Source: Pseudomonas mangiferae
GTDB taxonomy: Bacteria; Pseudomonadota; Gammaproteobacteria; Pseudomonadales; Pseudomonadaceae
Direction: 5' to 3'
Assembly (NCBI RefSeq): GCF_007109405.1
Contig: NZ_VJOY01000002.1
Coordinates: 1 to 64,000, forward strand
DNA length: 64,000 nucleotides
Part shown: one piece after another, positions 1 through 9,704 of the stretch
Position numbering within the stretch: the first letter of the stretch is position 1
Layout of the letters: each line of letters opens with the position of its first letter
Position numbers and translations under genes: made by a program
The notes under the pieces: model-generated
Told to the model about the DNA's origin: nothing
Databases searched by the model: none
The model's input: the letters and a program-made list of their open reading frames with translations, nothing else

Positions 1-57
1 GGGCGGGCGGGGGCGCCTAGCTTCGGTCGCCGACGCCCATCCTGCAAGTTGTGGCGA

Positions 58-912
58 TCAGCCCACCTGGTGCCAGTTGCCGCTCAAGTAGGGCACTTCG
101 TCGGCACCATGCAGGGCGAACTGGCCGTGGGGCGCCGGGGCACTGGCGAACAGCACCGCTTCTCCCGGCAGCAACAGCGGCTTCTGGAAGCGCACGTCCA
201 CCACGTAGCCGGCCCGGGGCAGGCGGTCGTTGAGCACCGCCAGGCTGCGGGCCTTGCTCCACAGGCCGTGGGCGATGGCGCGGGGGAAACCGAACAATCG
301 CGCGGTAAGGGCCGAAAGGTGGATCGGGTTGTAGTCGCCGGAGACCCGGGCATAGGCGCGGCCGGTGTCGGCGGGCGCCTGCCAGCGGTCGATCTCGGTG
401 AGTTCCAGCGGGTCTTCGGGGGCCTTCTCCAGGGGCGTGCCGGGGACCTTGGCACCGCGGCAGAGCAGGCGGCTCTCGCCTTCCCAGAGCAGCCCCAGCT
501 GGTCCTCCAGGCGCAGCACCAGGGTGAACAAGGCACCTTTCTCGTGGGGCTGCAGGTGGGCGGCGTGGACGCTGCCGACGAAGGGACCTTCGCCCCCCAG
601 GGGGCGCACCACCCGGATACGGTTGCCCAGGTGCACCAGGCCCACCGGCGGGAACGGGAAGGCCGGGTCGGTGAGCAGCGCCATCTGCAATGGGAACAGC
701 AGCACGTGGGGGTAGGTGGGTGGCAGCAGGCCGTTGTCCGGGTAGCCGCAGACCTTGCGGTAGCGCGCCAATTGCTCGGCCTCCACCCGCACCCGGCTGC
801 GCACGCCGAAGGCCGGCAGCGTGGAGCCGCGGATACCGCGGCGCAGCGCGGCCTGGGCGAACAGGCCGGGGAGGGCGGGTGGGGAAGGCAGGTCGTGCCA
901 ATCGGTGGCCAT
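58..912 (-). CDS. MaoC-like (R)-specific acyl dehydratase
   Basis: A 284-residue hotdog-fold protein, probably a (R)-3-hydroxyacyl-CoA/ACP dehydratase. The C-terminal half carries the MaoC/hydratase-2 signature: D193, N195 and H198 in SGDYNPIHLS, then an HG pair at 215-216. The N-terminal half looks like a degenerate second hotdog, as in double-hotdog enzymes. The start at 912 is preceded by AGGAG at good spacing; an upstream in-frame ATG would add a low-complexity Arg-rich leader. It lies downstream of the long FabG gene on the same strand, so the two probably form a reductase-dehydratase pair. The substrate cannot be read from sequence. Confidence 0.88.
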   Translation of the reverse strand: MATDWHDLPSPPALPGLFAQAALRRGIRGSTLPAFGVRSRVRVEAEQLARYRKVCGYPDNGLLPPTYPHVLLFPLQMALLTDPAFPFPPVGLVHLGNRIRVVRPLGGEGPFVGSVHAAHLQPHEKGALFTLVLRLEDQLGLLWEGESRLLCRGAKVPGTPLEKAPEDPLELTEIDRWQAPADTGRAYARVSGDYNPIHLSALTARLFGFPRAIAHGLWSKARSLAVLNDRLPRAGYVVDVRFQKPLLLPGEAVLFASAPAPHGQFALHGADEVPYLSGNWHQVG

Positions 913-1110
913 GATCGAACTCCTTGAATACCGCGCCGGCGTCACCGGCGCGCTGAATGCCGAGGGGGCGGAAGGCGAACCGGGTCTGCAACGGCGCCTG
1001 GGGCGGTCGCCGGACCGGCAGGCCGCGCGGAGAACGGCCTGCACCGGGATAGGAAGGTCCCTCCGGTGAAGAACGTACTGGCGCCCGCCAGGTGACGGTC
1101 GGCCATGGGC

Positions 1111-2469
1111 TCAGGCGCCGATCAGGCTCTGGCCGCAGACCCGCAGGACCTGGCCGGTCACCGCCCCGGAGGTGGGCTGGGACAGCCAGGCGATGGCCTC
1201 GGCCACGTCCTGGGGCAGGCCGCCCTGGCCCATGGCGTTCATCCGCCGCCCGGCTTCCCGCACGGTGAAGGGCATGGCCGCGGTCATGTGGCTCTCGATG
1301 AAGCCGGGCGCCACCGCATTGATGGTGATGGCGCGCTTGGCCAGTTCCAGCTCCCAGGCCTGCACCAGGCCGATCAGCCCGGCCTTGCTCACCGCGTAGT
1401 TGGTCTGGCCGAAATTGCCGGCGATGCCGCTGGTGGAGGACACCAGCACCACCCGGCCGCCGTCCCGCAGGCGGCCGCTGTCCAGCAGCGCCTGGGTCAG
1501 CACCTGGGGCGCCTTGAGGTTGACGTCGATCACCGCGCTCCACTGGGCCTCGCTCATCTTGGCCAGGGTCTTGTCGCGGGTGATGCCGGCGTTGTGCACG
1601 ACGATGTCGATGCCGTCGGCGAGGGCGTCCACCAGTTGCTGCGGGGCGTCGTCGGTGGAGATGTCCAGGGCCAGCCCGCGCCCGCCCAGGCGCGCCGCCA
1701 ATGCCTCCAGGTTTTCCTGGGCCTGGGGCACGTCCAGCAGCACCACCTCGGCGCCATCCCGGGCCAGGGTCTCGGCAATGGCCGCGCCGATGCCGCGGGA
1801 GGCGCCGGTGACCAGGGCACGGCGGCCCGCCAGGGGCCGGGTCCAGTCGTTCACCTGACTGTCGTCGGCGGCCAGGCGCACCACCTGGCCGGACACATAG
1901 GCGCTCTTCGGCGAGAGGAAGAAGCGCAGCGCGCCCTCCAGGCGGTCCTCGGCGCCTTCGCCCACGTACAGCAGCTGCACGCCGCCGCCATGGCGGATTT
2001 CCCGGCCCAGGGAGCGGGTGAAGCCCTCCAGGCTGCGCTGGGCGCTGGCGGCGAAGGGATCGGCGAGGGTTTCCGGCGGGCGGCCCAGTACCACCACTCG
2101 CGGGCAGGAGGACAGCGCCTTGAGGGTCGGCTGGAAGAAGGTGCGCAACTGGACCAGTTGCTCGACGTCGGTGATGTCGCTGGCGTCGAAGATCATCGCC
2201 TTGAGCTTCGGCCCGTGCTCGGCGGTCCAGCGCGGCAGCCCGAAGCGGCCGTCCTCGTCGGCGTAGCTGGCGTCGGTGAGGCGGTTGAGCAGGCCGCTGG
2301 CGGCCTTGGCCAGGATGCCGCTGCCGCCGATCAGCAGGGCGCCTTCCACCGGCCGCGTGCGGCCGGCCATCCAGCGTTCGAGGTGGATCGGCGCGGGCAG
2401 GCCCAGCGCGCTCACCAGGCGATGGCCGACGGGGGAGGTGGCGAATGCGATGTAGCGATCGGAGGACAT
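1111..2469 (-). CDS. high-molecular-weight 3-oxoacyl-(ACP/CoA) reductase, FabG4-like
   Basis: A 452-residue protein, about 200 residues longer than ordinary FabG, matching the FabG4 type with an extra N-terminal flavodoxin-like Rossmann domain. The C-terminal SDR domain has the cofactor motif VTGASRGIG near residue 225, a catalytic Ser near 345 and YxxxK at Y358/K362. It should reduce 3-oxoacyl thioesters with NAD(P)H. The start at 2469 gives the expected FabG4-like N-terminus; longer in-frame extensions read as antisense to the divergent thiolase. It is divergent from the thiolase and co-directional with the MaoC dehydratase, so the three supply thiolase, reductase and dehydratase steps. Confidence 0.87.
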   Translation of the reverse strand: MSSDRYIAFATSPVGHRLVSALGLPAPIHLERWMAGRTRPVEGALLIGGSGILAKAASGLLNRLTDASYADEDGRFGLPRWTAEHGPKLKAMIFDASDITDVEQLVQLRTFFQPTLKALSSCPRVVVLGRPPETLADPFAASAQRSLEGFTRSLGREIRHGGGVQLLYVGEGAEDRLEGALRFFLSPKSAYVSGQVVRLAADDSQVNDWTRPLAGRRALVTGASRGIGAAIAETLARDGAEVVLLDVPQAQENLEALAARLGGRGLALDISTDDAPQQLVDALADGIDIVVHNAGITRDKTLAKMSEAQWSAVIDVNLKAPQVLTQALLDSGRLRDGGRVVLVSSTSGIAGNFGQTNYAVSKAGLIGLVQAWELELAKRAITINAVAPGFIESHMTAAMPFTVREAGRRMNAMGQGGLPQDVAEAIAWLSQPTSGAVTGQVLRVCGQSLIGA

Positions 2470-2607
2470 GGAACGAGGCTCCCGGGGATAGGCTCCAAGG
2501 ATTGACCACGCCACGCCGCCACTCGTTTCATGCCGCGGTCCGCCTCGTCGGCGGCCGCGTCCCTGGACGAGGGGCGCGAGGGCCCACCCCCTTCGCGAGG
2601 ATTCCCC

Positions 2608-3885
2608 ATGACCCCGTTGCGCCGGGTCGCCATCGTCGGCGGCAACCGCATCCCCTTCGCCCGTTCCAACACCGTCTACGCCACCAGCAGCAACCAGGAA
2701 ATGCTCACCGCGGCCCTGGAGGGCCTGATCGAGCGCTATAACCTGCACGGCCTGCGGCTCGGCGAGGTGGCCGCCGGCGCGGTGCTCAAGCACGCCCGGG
2801 ACTTCAACCTCACCCGTGAATGCGTGCTGGGTTCGCGACTGGCCCCGGAGACCCCGGCCTACGACATCCAGCAGGCCTGTGGCACCGGCCTGGAGGCGAC
2901 GCTGCTGGTGGCCAACAAGATCGCCCTGGGGCAGATTGAGTGCGGCATTGCCGGCGGTGTCGACACCGCGTCTGATGCGCCCATCGCGGTCAACGAAGGG
3001 CTGCGGCGCATCCTCCTAGAGGCCAACCGTGCCAAGACGCTGCCGGACAAGCTCAAGGTCTTCGCCAAGCTGCGCCCCCACCACTTGGCGCCGGAGCTGC
3101 CGCGCAACGGCGAGCCGCGCACCGGTCTGTCCATGGGCCAGCACTGCGAGCGCATGGCGCAGACCTGGGAAATCCCCCGGGACGAGCAGGACCGCCTGGC
3201 CTGGGAAAGCCACCGCAAGCTGGCGGCGGCCTATGCCGAAGGCTGGCAGGACGACCTGCTGACCCCCTACCGCGGCCTGACCCGCGACCAGAACCTACGC
3301 CCGGACATCGACCTGGAGAAACTCGCCACCCTCAAGCCGGTGTTCGAGAAGGGCGCCCGCGGCACCCTCACCGCGGGCAACTCCACCCCCCTCACCGACG
3401 GCGCCTCGGTGGTGCTGCTGGCCAGCGAGGCGTGGGCGCAGGAACGCGGCCTGCCGGTGCTGGCCTACCTGCGGGACGGCGAGACCGCCGCGGTGGACTT
3501 CGTCCAGGGCAAGGAGGGCCTGCTGATGGCGCCGGTCTATGCAGTGCCGCGGCTGCTGGCTCGCAACGGCCTGACCCTGCAGGACTTCGACTACTACGAG
3601 ATCCACGAGGCGTTCGCCGCCCAGGTGCTGTGCACCCTAAAGGCCTGGGAGGACGCCGACTACTGCCGTGAGCGCCTCGGCCTCAGTGCGCCCCTGGGGT
3701 CCCTCGATCGCAGCCGGCTGAACGTCAAGGGCAGTTCCCTGGCGGCCGGCCACCCGTTCGCCGCCACGGGGGGGCGCATCGTCGCCAATCTGGCCAAGCT
3801 GCTGGACGTGGCCGGCAGCGGCCGTGGGCTGATTTCCATCTGCGCCGCTGGTGGCCAGGGGGTGACGGCAATCCTCGAACGCTGA
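2608..3885 (+). CDS. acetyl-CoA C-acyltransferase (thiolase)
   Basis: A 425-residue thiolase that condenses or cleaves acyl-CoA thioesters. The nucleophilic Cys91 sits in QQACGTGLEA, the C-terminal His in AAGHPFAATGGR, and the second active Cys in ISICAAGGQG, so all thiolase motifs are intact. The length and N-terminus (VGGNRIPFARS) resemble the FadI/degradative type. The ATG at 2608 gives the family N-terminus; an in-frame ATG 26 codons earlier adds a non-homologous leader. It faces the FabG-MaoC pair across a 138-bp gap that must hold both promoters. Whether it works in degradation or in elongation is unknown. Confidence 0.9.
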   Translation: MTPLRRVAIVGGNRIPFARSNTVYATSSNQEMLTAALEGLIERYNLHGLRLGEVAAGAVLKHARDFNLTRECVLGSRLAPETPAYDIQQACGTGLEATLLVANKIALGQIECGIAGGVDTASDAPIAVNEGLRRILLEANRAKTLPDKLKVFAKLRPHHLAPELPRNGEPRTGLSMGQHCERMAQTWEIPRDEQDRLAWESHRKLAAAYAEGWQDDLLTPYRGLTRDQNLRPDIDLEKLATLKPVFEKGARGTLTAGNSTPLTDGASVVLLASEAWAQERGLPVLAYLRDGETAAVDFVQGKEGLLMAPVYAVPRLLARNGLTLQDFDYYEIHEAFAAQVLCTLKAWEDADYCRERLGLSAPLGSLDRSRLNVKGSSLAAGHPFAATGGRIVANLAKLLDVAGSGRGLISICAAGGQGVTAILER

Positions 3886-3948
3886 GGCGGTAGGCGCCGC
3901 CGCCCGGGATCGGGCAGACTGCGGCGACCGCCCCCGGAGCGCCCTGGC

Positions 3949-4737
3949 ATGCCGCCGACCGGCCCGTCCACCCTGCAACGTGCGATCCCCGCGCTGACGC
4001 GCCTGCCCGGGCCCCTCTACGCCCGGGCGGAGAGCCTGCGCGCTGGCTCCTGGACCGCTCGCCACCGGCACCCCTGGGGCCAGCTGTCCCATGCCATCAG
4101 CGGCGTGCTGGGCGTGCACACCGCCGCCGGCAGCTTCTTCGCCCCGCCCCACTGGGCGGTGTGGGTGCCGCCGGGGCTGGAGCACGAGGTGGCCACCTCC
4201 ACCCAGGCAGAGATGCGCAGCCTCTATGTGCGTGCCGACGCCAGCGCCTGGGCGCCGCCCCGCTGCCAGGTGCTGGAGGTGAGCCCCCTGACCCGCGAGC
4301 TGATCAAGCAGTTTTGCCGGCTACCGGCCGACTACCCCCAGGAGGACGGTCCGGCCATGCGCCTGGTGGCGGTGTTGCTGGACCAGTTGGCGGCGGCGCC
4401 GGAAGCGGCGTTCTCCCTGCCGATGCCAGCGGAGGCGCGCCTGCGCAGCCTGTGCGGCGAGCTGCTGCAGCAGCCGGACCTGGCCCATACCCTGGGCGAC
4501 TGGGCGCGGCGCCTGAACACCTCGGAAAAGACCTTGAGCCGTGGCTTCCGCCGGGAGACCGGGCTGACCTTCCGCCACTGGCGCCAGCGCCTGCGGCTGC
4601 TGTCGGCCCTGCAGCCCCTGGAGCGCGGTGACAGCGTGACTCAGGTGGCCCTGGCCAGCGGCTATGACTCGCCGTCGGCGTTCATCGCCGCGTTTCGCGG
4701 GCTGTTCGGGGTCACCCCGGGCGACCTGTTCCGCTGA
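3949..4737 (+). CDS. AraC family regulator with N-terminal cupin
   Basis: A 262-residue transcription factor. The N-terminal ~120 residues form an AraC-binding/cupin-like domain (HRHPWGQLSHA). The last ~95 residues carry two helix-turn-helix units, including RRLNTSEKTLSRGFRRETG and the closing SAFIAAFRGLFGVTPG typical of AraC proteins. It follows the thiolase on the same strand and is the likely regulator of the adjacent fatty-acyl genes, though this is only positional. No ligand can be assigned. There is no strong Shine-Dalgarno, so the exact start is less certain than the reading frame. Confidence 0.85.
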   Translation: MPPTGPSTLQRAIPALTRLPGPLYARAESLRAGSWTARHRHPWGQLSHAISGVLGVHTAAGSFFAPPHWAVWVPPGLEHEVATSTQAEMRSLYVRADASAWAPPRCQVLEVSPLTRELIKQFCRLPADYPQEDGPAMRLVAVLLDQLAAAPEAAFSLPMPAEARLRSLCGELLQQPDLAHTLGDWARRLNTSEKTLSRGFRRETGLTFRHWRQRLRLLSALQPLERGDSVTQVALASGYDSPSAFIAAFRGLFGVTPGDLFR

Positions 4738-4883
4738 ATGGCGCGACGCTTCGTCGAAGGATGTACGGCGCCCACCCGCGTAGCCGGCGCGCCGGCTACG
4801 CTTCAGGGATCGCCTCGCGCCGGGCGCGGCCCGGGTGTGGGGCGCAGGACCGGCAACGCCGACGGATGGGATCGGGAATGGGC

Positions 4884-7800
4884 ATGAAAACCATCGGCAG
4901 GCGCATGCTTGTCGCCCTGTGGCTGTATGCGGGGGTGGTGGCCGCGGACGCCCTGCAGCCACCCCTGAGCGACGGCGAGCGAGCCTTGCTGGCGCGCCAG
5001 CCGGTGCTGCGGGTGGGGGTGGTGCAGGACGGCTGGCCGCCGTTCGAGTTCTACCGCGACGGCCGCTTCCAGGGCATCGGTGCCGACTACCTGGCACGCC
5101 TCGGCGAGCGCCTGGGCCTGCGTTTCGACGCGGTGCCGGTGGCCGACTGGCAGGCCGCCCAGCAGGCGATGCTGGATGGCCGCCTGGACTTGCTGCCGTC
5201 CACCGCCCGGGCGCCGGCACGGGAAGCCTCCTTCGTCTTCAGCGCGCCGTACCTGGTCAGCAGCAACGTGATCTTCGCCCGCCGCGACACCGAGGTGCAG
5301 AGCCTTGCCGACCTGGCCGGGCTGCGGGTGGCGGTGGAGCGCGGCTACGCGCTGCGCGAGGTGCTGGCGGTACGGGTGCCGCGCATCCGCCTGGTGACCC
5401 GCGAGGACACCGAAGCGGCCTTGCGCGCCCTGGCCGCCGGCGAGGCGGACGCCTACGTCGGCGATGCCATCGTCGCCCGCTACCTGATCGGCGAGTTCAA
5501 CCTGGGCAACCTGGAAATCCGCGGCGAGAGCGGCTTCGGCCCCAGCGAGCTGCGCTTCGCCCTGCGCCGCGACCTGGCGCCGCTGCTGCCGCTGATCGAC
5601 CGTGCTCTGCAGAGTCTCGGCCGCGACGAGCGCCAGGCGATCCAGGAGCGCTGGCTGCCGCCCCTCACCGAGTTCAACTGGGGCAAGGCCGCCGAGGTGG
5701 CCTGGCCCTACGCGTTGCTGTTGCTGGCGGTGCTGGCGGTGGTGCTGATCTGGAACCGCTGGCTCACCGAGCAGGTGATCGAGCGGCGTCGCGCCGAGGC
5801 CGAGGCGCAGCGCCAGCGCAGCATCCTCCTGGCGCTGCTGGACGCGATTCCCGACCCCATCTGGTACAAGGACCCCCAAGGGCGTTACCTGGGGATGAAC
5901 CAGGCCTTCGCCGAGCTGCTGGGGCGGCCCATCGAGACCCTCATCGGCTGCGACGATCGCCAGCTGTTCGGCGGCTGGCGCGCCCAGGAAGCCATGGCCC
6001 GGGACCTGACCGCGATGTCCGCCAGCGCGCCGCTGGAGAACGAGGTGTGGCTGAGCTACCCCAACGGCCGCCGGGTGCTGTTCGACAGCCTGCGCAGCGC
6101 CTTCCACGACGAGGGCGGGCGACTCCTGGGCACGGTGGGGGTGAGCCGCGACATCACCGCCCGCAAGCAGAGCGAGGAGGCCATGGAGCAGGCCAAGGAG
6201 TTGGCCGAAGAGGCGGCCCGGGTGAAGTCCAACTTCCTCGCCAACATGAGCCATGAGATCCGCACCCCCCTCAACGCCATCCTCGGCATGTCCCACCTGG
6301 CCCAGCAGACCGCCTGCGACCCGCGCCAGCGCGACTACCTGGACAAGGTGCGGCAGGCCGGCCAGCACCTGCTGGGCATTCTCGACAACGTGCTGGACTT
6401 CTCCCGCATCGAAGCCGGCCGGCTGGCGGTGGAGCGCGTCGAGTTCGACCTCCACGCGGTGCTGGAGAACCTCGTCGGGGTGATCGGCGAGCGAGCGACG
6501 GCCAAGGGCCTGGAGCTGCACTTCGACGTCGACCCGCAGCTGCCGCTGCACCTGATCGGCGACCCGTTGCGCCTGGGGCAGATCCTCATCAACTACGTCA
6601 ACAACGCGGTGAAGTTCACCCCCCGCGGGCAGATCGACGTGATCGCCCGCAGCGAGGGGCGCAACGGTGAACGGCTGCTGCTGTACCTGGCGGTGCGCGA
6701 CACCGGCATCGGCCTGGACCCGGCGCGGGTGGCGCGGCTGTTCGAGCCGTTCCGCCAGGCGGACAACTCCACCACCCGCCAGTACGGCGGCACCGGGCTG
6801 GGCCTGGCCATCTGCCGCAGCCTTGCCGAGGCCATGGGCGGCACGGTTGGCGCCGACGGCCGGCCCGGCGAGGGCAGCCTGTTCTGGTGCCGGCTGCCCC
6901 TGGGGGTGGCGCGCCTGCAACCCCGCGAGCGGCCCCTGGCCGACCTGCGCGGGCGCCGCGCCCTGGCGGTGGGGGAGCGCGGCCCGGGCGCCTCGGCGCA
7001 GGACCTGCTGGACGCCCTGGGCCTGCGCGCCGACGCGGTCGCCAGCGGCGCCGAGGCGCTGCGGGACACCTGGCAGTCGATCCTGCGGGGCGAGCCCTAC
7101 CATTTCATCGTGCTGGACCGGCGCATGGCCGACATGGACGGCATCGAGCTGGCGCGACGTATCCGCTCCTTGGAAAGCTACCCACCGCCGTTCCTGTTGC
7201 TGGCGGCCGAGGATGGCGAGGACTACACGCCGCTGCGCCAGGCCGAGGTGGACGACATCCTGGCCAAGCCGCTGCGCCCGGCGGCCCTGCGCGCCGCGCT
7301 GCTGCGCTGCCTGGGCACGCCGCCCGAGGCGGACGTCCCGGCGGCGGCCGCTCCCGCGGAACGCGGACCGGAGGCCGCCGCGAGCCTGGAGGGTGCCCGC
7401 GTCCTGCTGGTGGAGGACAACCCCCTCAACCGCGAAGTGGCCTGCGAGCTGCTGCAGCAACTGGGGCTGGAGGTGGACTGCGCGGAAGACGGCGAACAGG
7501 CCTTGGAGCGCCTGCGGGCCGCGCCGGAGGGGGCGTTCGGCGTGGTCCTGATGGACATGCAGATGCCGCGCCTGGACGGCCTCGGTGCCACCCGGGCGCT
7601 GCGCCGCGACCCGCGGTTCCGCACCGTGCCGATCATTGCCATGACCGCCAACGCCGGGGTGGCCGACCGCGAGCGCTGCCTGACCGCCGGCATGAACGAT
7701 CACCTGGCCAAGCCCATCGAGCCGGACCTGCTGCGGCGCACCCTGGCCCGCTGGCTGGCCATGCCCGCCACGCCGTCTGCCCGGTCGGACGCGATGCCCG

Positions 7801-8432
7801 AGTGGACCCTGCCGGGGGTGGACATCGCCGGGGGCCTGCGCCGCGCCCTGGGTCGCGTGCCGTCCTACCAGCGCCAGTTGCAGCGATTCGCCGCCAGCCA
7901 CCGGGATTTCCCCGAATGCCTGCGAGCCGCCCTGGCCGCCGACGACCGTGGCAGCGCGGAGCGGCTGGCCCATGGCTTCCGTGGCCTCGCCGGCACCCTG
8001 GGCGCGACCGTGCTGCAAGAGCAGGCCGAGGCCCTGGAGCAGGCGCTGAGGGCCGGGGCCGACGCGGCGGCGCTGGAAACCTTGCTGCAGGCGCTGAGTC
8101 CTACCCTTCAGGCCCTGTCGCAGGCGATCGACGCCCAGTTCGAGGCGCCGCCGGTACGGCCCGAAGCGGTGGACGAGGCCAGCCTGGCATCCCTGGTGGA
8201 GCGCCTGCTGGCGCTGCTGGAGGACGACGACCCGCGGGCCGCCCGCCTGTTCGACACCGAGGCCGGCGCCCTGCGCGGGGCGTTCCCCGCCGACTACCCG
8301 GCCCTGGCCGCCGCCGTCCAGGGCTTCGAGTTCCAGGCCGCCCTGGTGCTGCTGCGGACCGCCGCCGAGCACCGCCGGGAGCGGTCGCCAGGCGAGGACG
8401 AGGGTGACGGCCAGAGCGGGCGAAGGATGTAG
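4884..8432 (+). CDS. hybrid sensor histidine kinase with periplasmic solute-binding domain
   Basis: An 1182-residue inner-membrane sensor kinase. In order: signal peptide (1-22), SBP_bac_3 solute-binding domain (~30-265) in the periplasm, one transmembrane helix (~271-292), PAS domain (~312-430), HisKA with phospho-acceptor His457 in NMSHEIRTPLN, HATPase with N-box ~570-583 and G-boxes ~605 and 635-643, receiver 1 around Asp745, receiver 2 with Asp891, and an HPt domain with His1030 in LAHGFRGLAGT. This is an EvgS/BvgS-like phosphorelay layout. Receiver 1 lacks the usual acidic pair (VGERG instead of VDDN), so it may be inactive. ATGs at 4878 and 4884 are both possible; 4884 has GGGA six bases upstream and gives a cleaner signal peptide. 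The HD-GYP regulator follows 60 bp downstream. Confidence 0.9.
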   Translation: MKTIGRRMLVALWLYAGVVAADALQPPLSDGERALLARQPVLRVGVVQDGWPPFEFYRDGRFQGIGADYLARLGERLGLRFDAVPVADWQAAQQAMLDGRLDLLPSTARAPAREASFVFSAPYLVSSNVIFARRDTEVQSLADLAGLRVAVERGYALREVLAVRVPRIRLVTREDTEAALRALAAGEADAYVGDAIVARYLIGEFNLGNLEIRGESGFGPSELRFALRRDLAPLLPLIDRALQSLGRDERQAIQERWLPPLTEFNWGKAAEVAWPYALLLLAVLAVVLIWNRWLTEQVIERRRAEAEAQRQRSILLALLDAIPDPIWYKDPQGRYLGMNQAFAELLGRPIETLIGCDDRQLFGGWRAQEAMARDLTAMSASAPLENEVWLSYPNGRRVLFDSLRSAFHDEGGRLLGTVGVSRDITARKQSEEAMEQAKELAEEAARVKSNFLANMSHEIRTPLNAILGMSHLAQQTACDPRQRDYLDKVRQAGQHLLGILDNVLDFSRIEAGRLAVERVEFDLHAVLENLVGVIGERATAKGLELHFDVDPQLPLHLIGDPLRLGQILINYVNNAVKFTPRGQIDVIARSEGRNGERLLLYLAVRDTGIGLDPARVARLFEPFRQADNSTTRQYGGTGLGLAICRSLAEAMGGTVGADGRPGEGSLFWCRLPLGVARLQPRERPLADLRGRRALAVGERGPGASAQDLLDALGLRADAVASGAEALRDTWQSILRGEPYHFIVLDRRMADMDGIELARRIRSLESYPPPFLLLAAEDGEDYTPLRQAEVDDILAKPLRPAALRAALLRCLGTPPEADVPAAAAPAERGPEAAASLEGARVLLVEDNPLNREVACELLQQLGLEVDCAEDGEQALERLRAAPEGAFGVVLMDMQMPRLDGLGATRALRRDPRFRTVPIIAMTANAGVADRERCLTAGMNDHLAKPIEPDLLRRTLARWLAMPATPSARSDAMPEWTLPGVDIAGGLRRALGRVPSYQRQLQRFAASHRDFPECLRAALAADDRGSAERLAHGFRGLAGTLGATVLQEQAEALEQALRAGADAAALETLLQALSPTLQALSQAIDAQFEAPPVRPEAVDEASLASLVERLLALLEDDDPRAARLFDTEAGALRGAFPADYPALAAAVQGFEFQAALVLLRTAAEHRRERSPGEDEGDGQSGRRM

Positions 8433-8492
8433 CGACGGACCCGGTTTCGGCCGGGCCCGGTTTTTCAACGTGACGAGGCGCCACGACGGGAC

Positions 8493-9680
8493 ATGGACGA
8501 AATGCTCGACAGACCCGACCAGCCAGTGATCCTGGTGGTCGACGACACCCCCGAGAACCTGGAGCTGATGAGCGAACTGCTCCTGCTCGACGAGTACCGG
8601 GTGAAAGTGGCCAGCAACGGTACCCACGCGTTGCGCATCGCCCTGGACACGCCGCCGCCGGACCTGATCCTGCTGGACATCATGATGCCGGGCATGGATG
8701 GCTACGAGGTCTGCCGGATGCTCAAGGGCAACCCGGCCACGGCCGGCATCCCGGTGATCTTCCTCACCGCCAAGAGCTCGGCGGAAGACGAGCAGCTGGG
8801 CCTGGACGTGGGCGCGGTGGACTACATCGCCAAGCCCATCAGCCCGCCGGTGGTGCTGGCGCGGGTGAAGAACCACCTGCAGCTCAAGGCCACCGCCGAT
8901 TTCCTGCGGGACAAGAGCGAGTACCTGGAGCTGGAGGTGAAGCGCCGCACCCGGGAGAACCAGCGCCTGCACGACGCCACCATCGAGGCCATGGCCGCCC
9001 TGGTGGACCTGCGGGACAGCCCTGGCGGCCGGCGCCTGCTGCGCATCGAGCGCTACGTCTGCCTGCTGGCCGAGGCGCTGATCCGCCAGGACACCGCGGA
9101 CGACCTGAGCCTGGAAGACGTGGAGGTGCTGGGCAAGTCGGCGCTGCTCCACGACATCGGCAAGGTGATCCTGCCGGATCGGGTGCTGCTCAACCCCGGC
9201 GCCCTGGACGCCGAGGACCTGGCGATCCTGCATCGTCACCCGGTGGCTGGGCGCGATGCGCTGGCCATGGCGGAGCGTCGCTTCGGCGGCTCGGCGGACT
9301 TCCTCCACTACGCCAAGGAAATCGCCTACAGTCACCACGAGCACTGGGATGGCAGTGGGTTCCCCGAGGGCTTGAAAGGCGAGGCGATTCCCTTGTCGGC
9401 GCGCATCGTCAGCATCGCCTACCACTACGACCGGCTCACCAGCCGCCACCCCTACCACACGCCCCTCACCCCGGAGGAAGCCTCGCTGCAGATCCAGGCC
9501 GGCGCCGGCCGCCTGTTCGACCCACAGCTGGTGCAGGTCTTCACCGACGTGGCGGAGCCGTTCGCCGCCATCGCCCGGCGCCTGGCGGATACCGACCGCG
9601 CCCTCAGCGGCGAGCTGGAGCGCCTGGAGCAGTCCCTGGCAGAGACCATCGAGCTGGAGCCGCCACCGCCCTCGGAATGA
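8493..9680 (+). CDS. response regulator with HD-GYP domain
   Basis: A 395-residue cytoplasmic response regulator. The receiver domain (~10-130) has the acidic pair VVDD, phospho-acceptor Asp62 in [10 protein letters not shown], and a conserved Lys in AKPIS. A coiled linker (~150-175) precedes the HD-GYP domain with H220/D221 in LLHDIGK, the H281/H282 motif HHEHWDG and GFP at 289-291 in place of GYP. HD-GYP proteins of this type usually hydrolyse cyclic-di-GMP; the Tyr-to-Phe change is tolerated in several active relatives. It directly follows the hybrid kinase and is the obvious phosphorelay partner, tying a periplasmic ligand to c-di-GMP. Catalytic activity is inferred. Confidence 0.88.
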   Translation: MDEMLDRPDQPVILVVDDTPENLELMSELLLLDEYRVKVASNGTHALRIALDTPPPDLILLDIMMPGMDGYEVCRMLKGNPATAGIPVIFLTAKSSAEDEQLGLDVGAVDYIAKPISPPVVLARVKNHLQLKATADFLRDKSEYLELEVKRRTRENQRLHDATIEAMAALVDLRDSPGGRRLLRIERYVCLLAEALIRQDTADDLSLEDVEVLGKSALLHDIGKVILPDRVLLNPGALDAEDLAILHRHPVAGRDALAMAERRFGGSADFLHYAKEIAYSHHEHWDGSGFPEGLKGEAIPLSARIVSIAYHYDRLTSRHPYHTPLTPEEASLQIQAGAGRLFDPQLVQVFTDVAEPFAAIARRLADTDRALSGELERLEQSLAETIELEPPPPSE

Positions 9681-9704
9681 CGGCCGAGTGGCGGCGCAGA
9701 CGCG

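Noticed and set aside
932-952. Perfect GC hairpin CGCGCCGG/CCGGCGCG as a terminator
   Set aside because: It lies just upstream of the MaoC start without a T-run on either strand; GC-rich palindromes are frequent here.
17-2509. 830-codon open frame on the minus strand spanning the MaoC and FabG genes
   Set aside because: It lies in a different frame from both genes and is Arg/Pro/Gly-rich, typical of a GC-rich off-frame reading.
4803-9458. 1551-codon open frame on the minus strand opposite the sensor kinase and HD-GYP genes
   Set aside because: It is the antisense shadow of two well-defined genes in GC-rich DNA. Its product is rich in Gln, His, Gly and Arg and has no domain.
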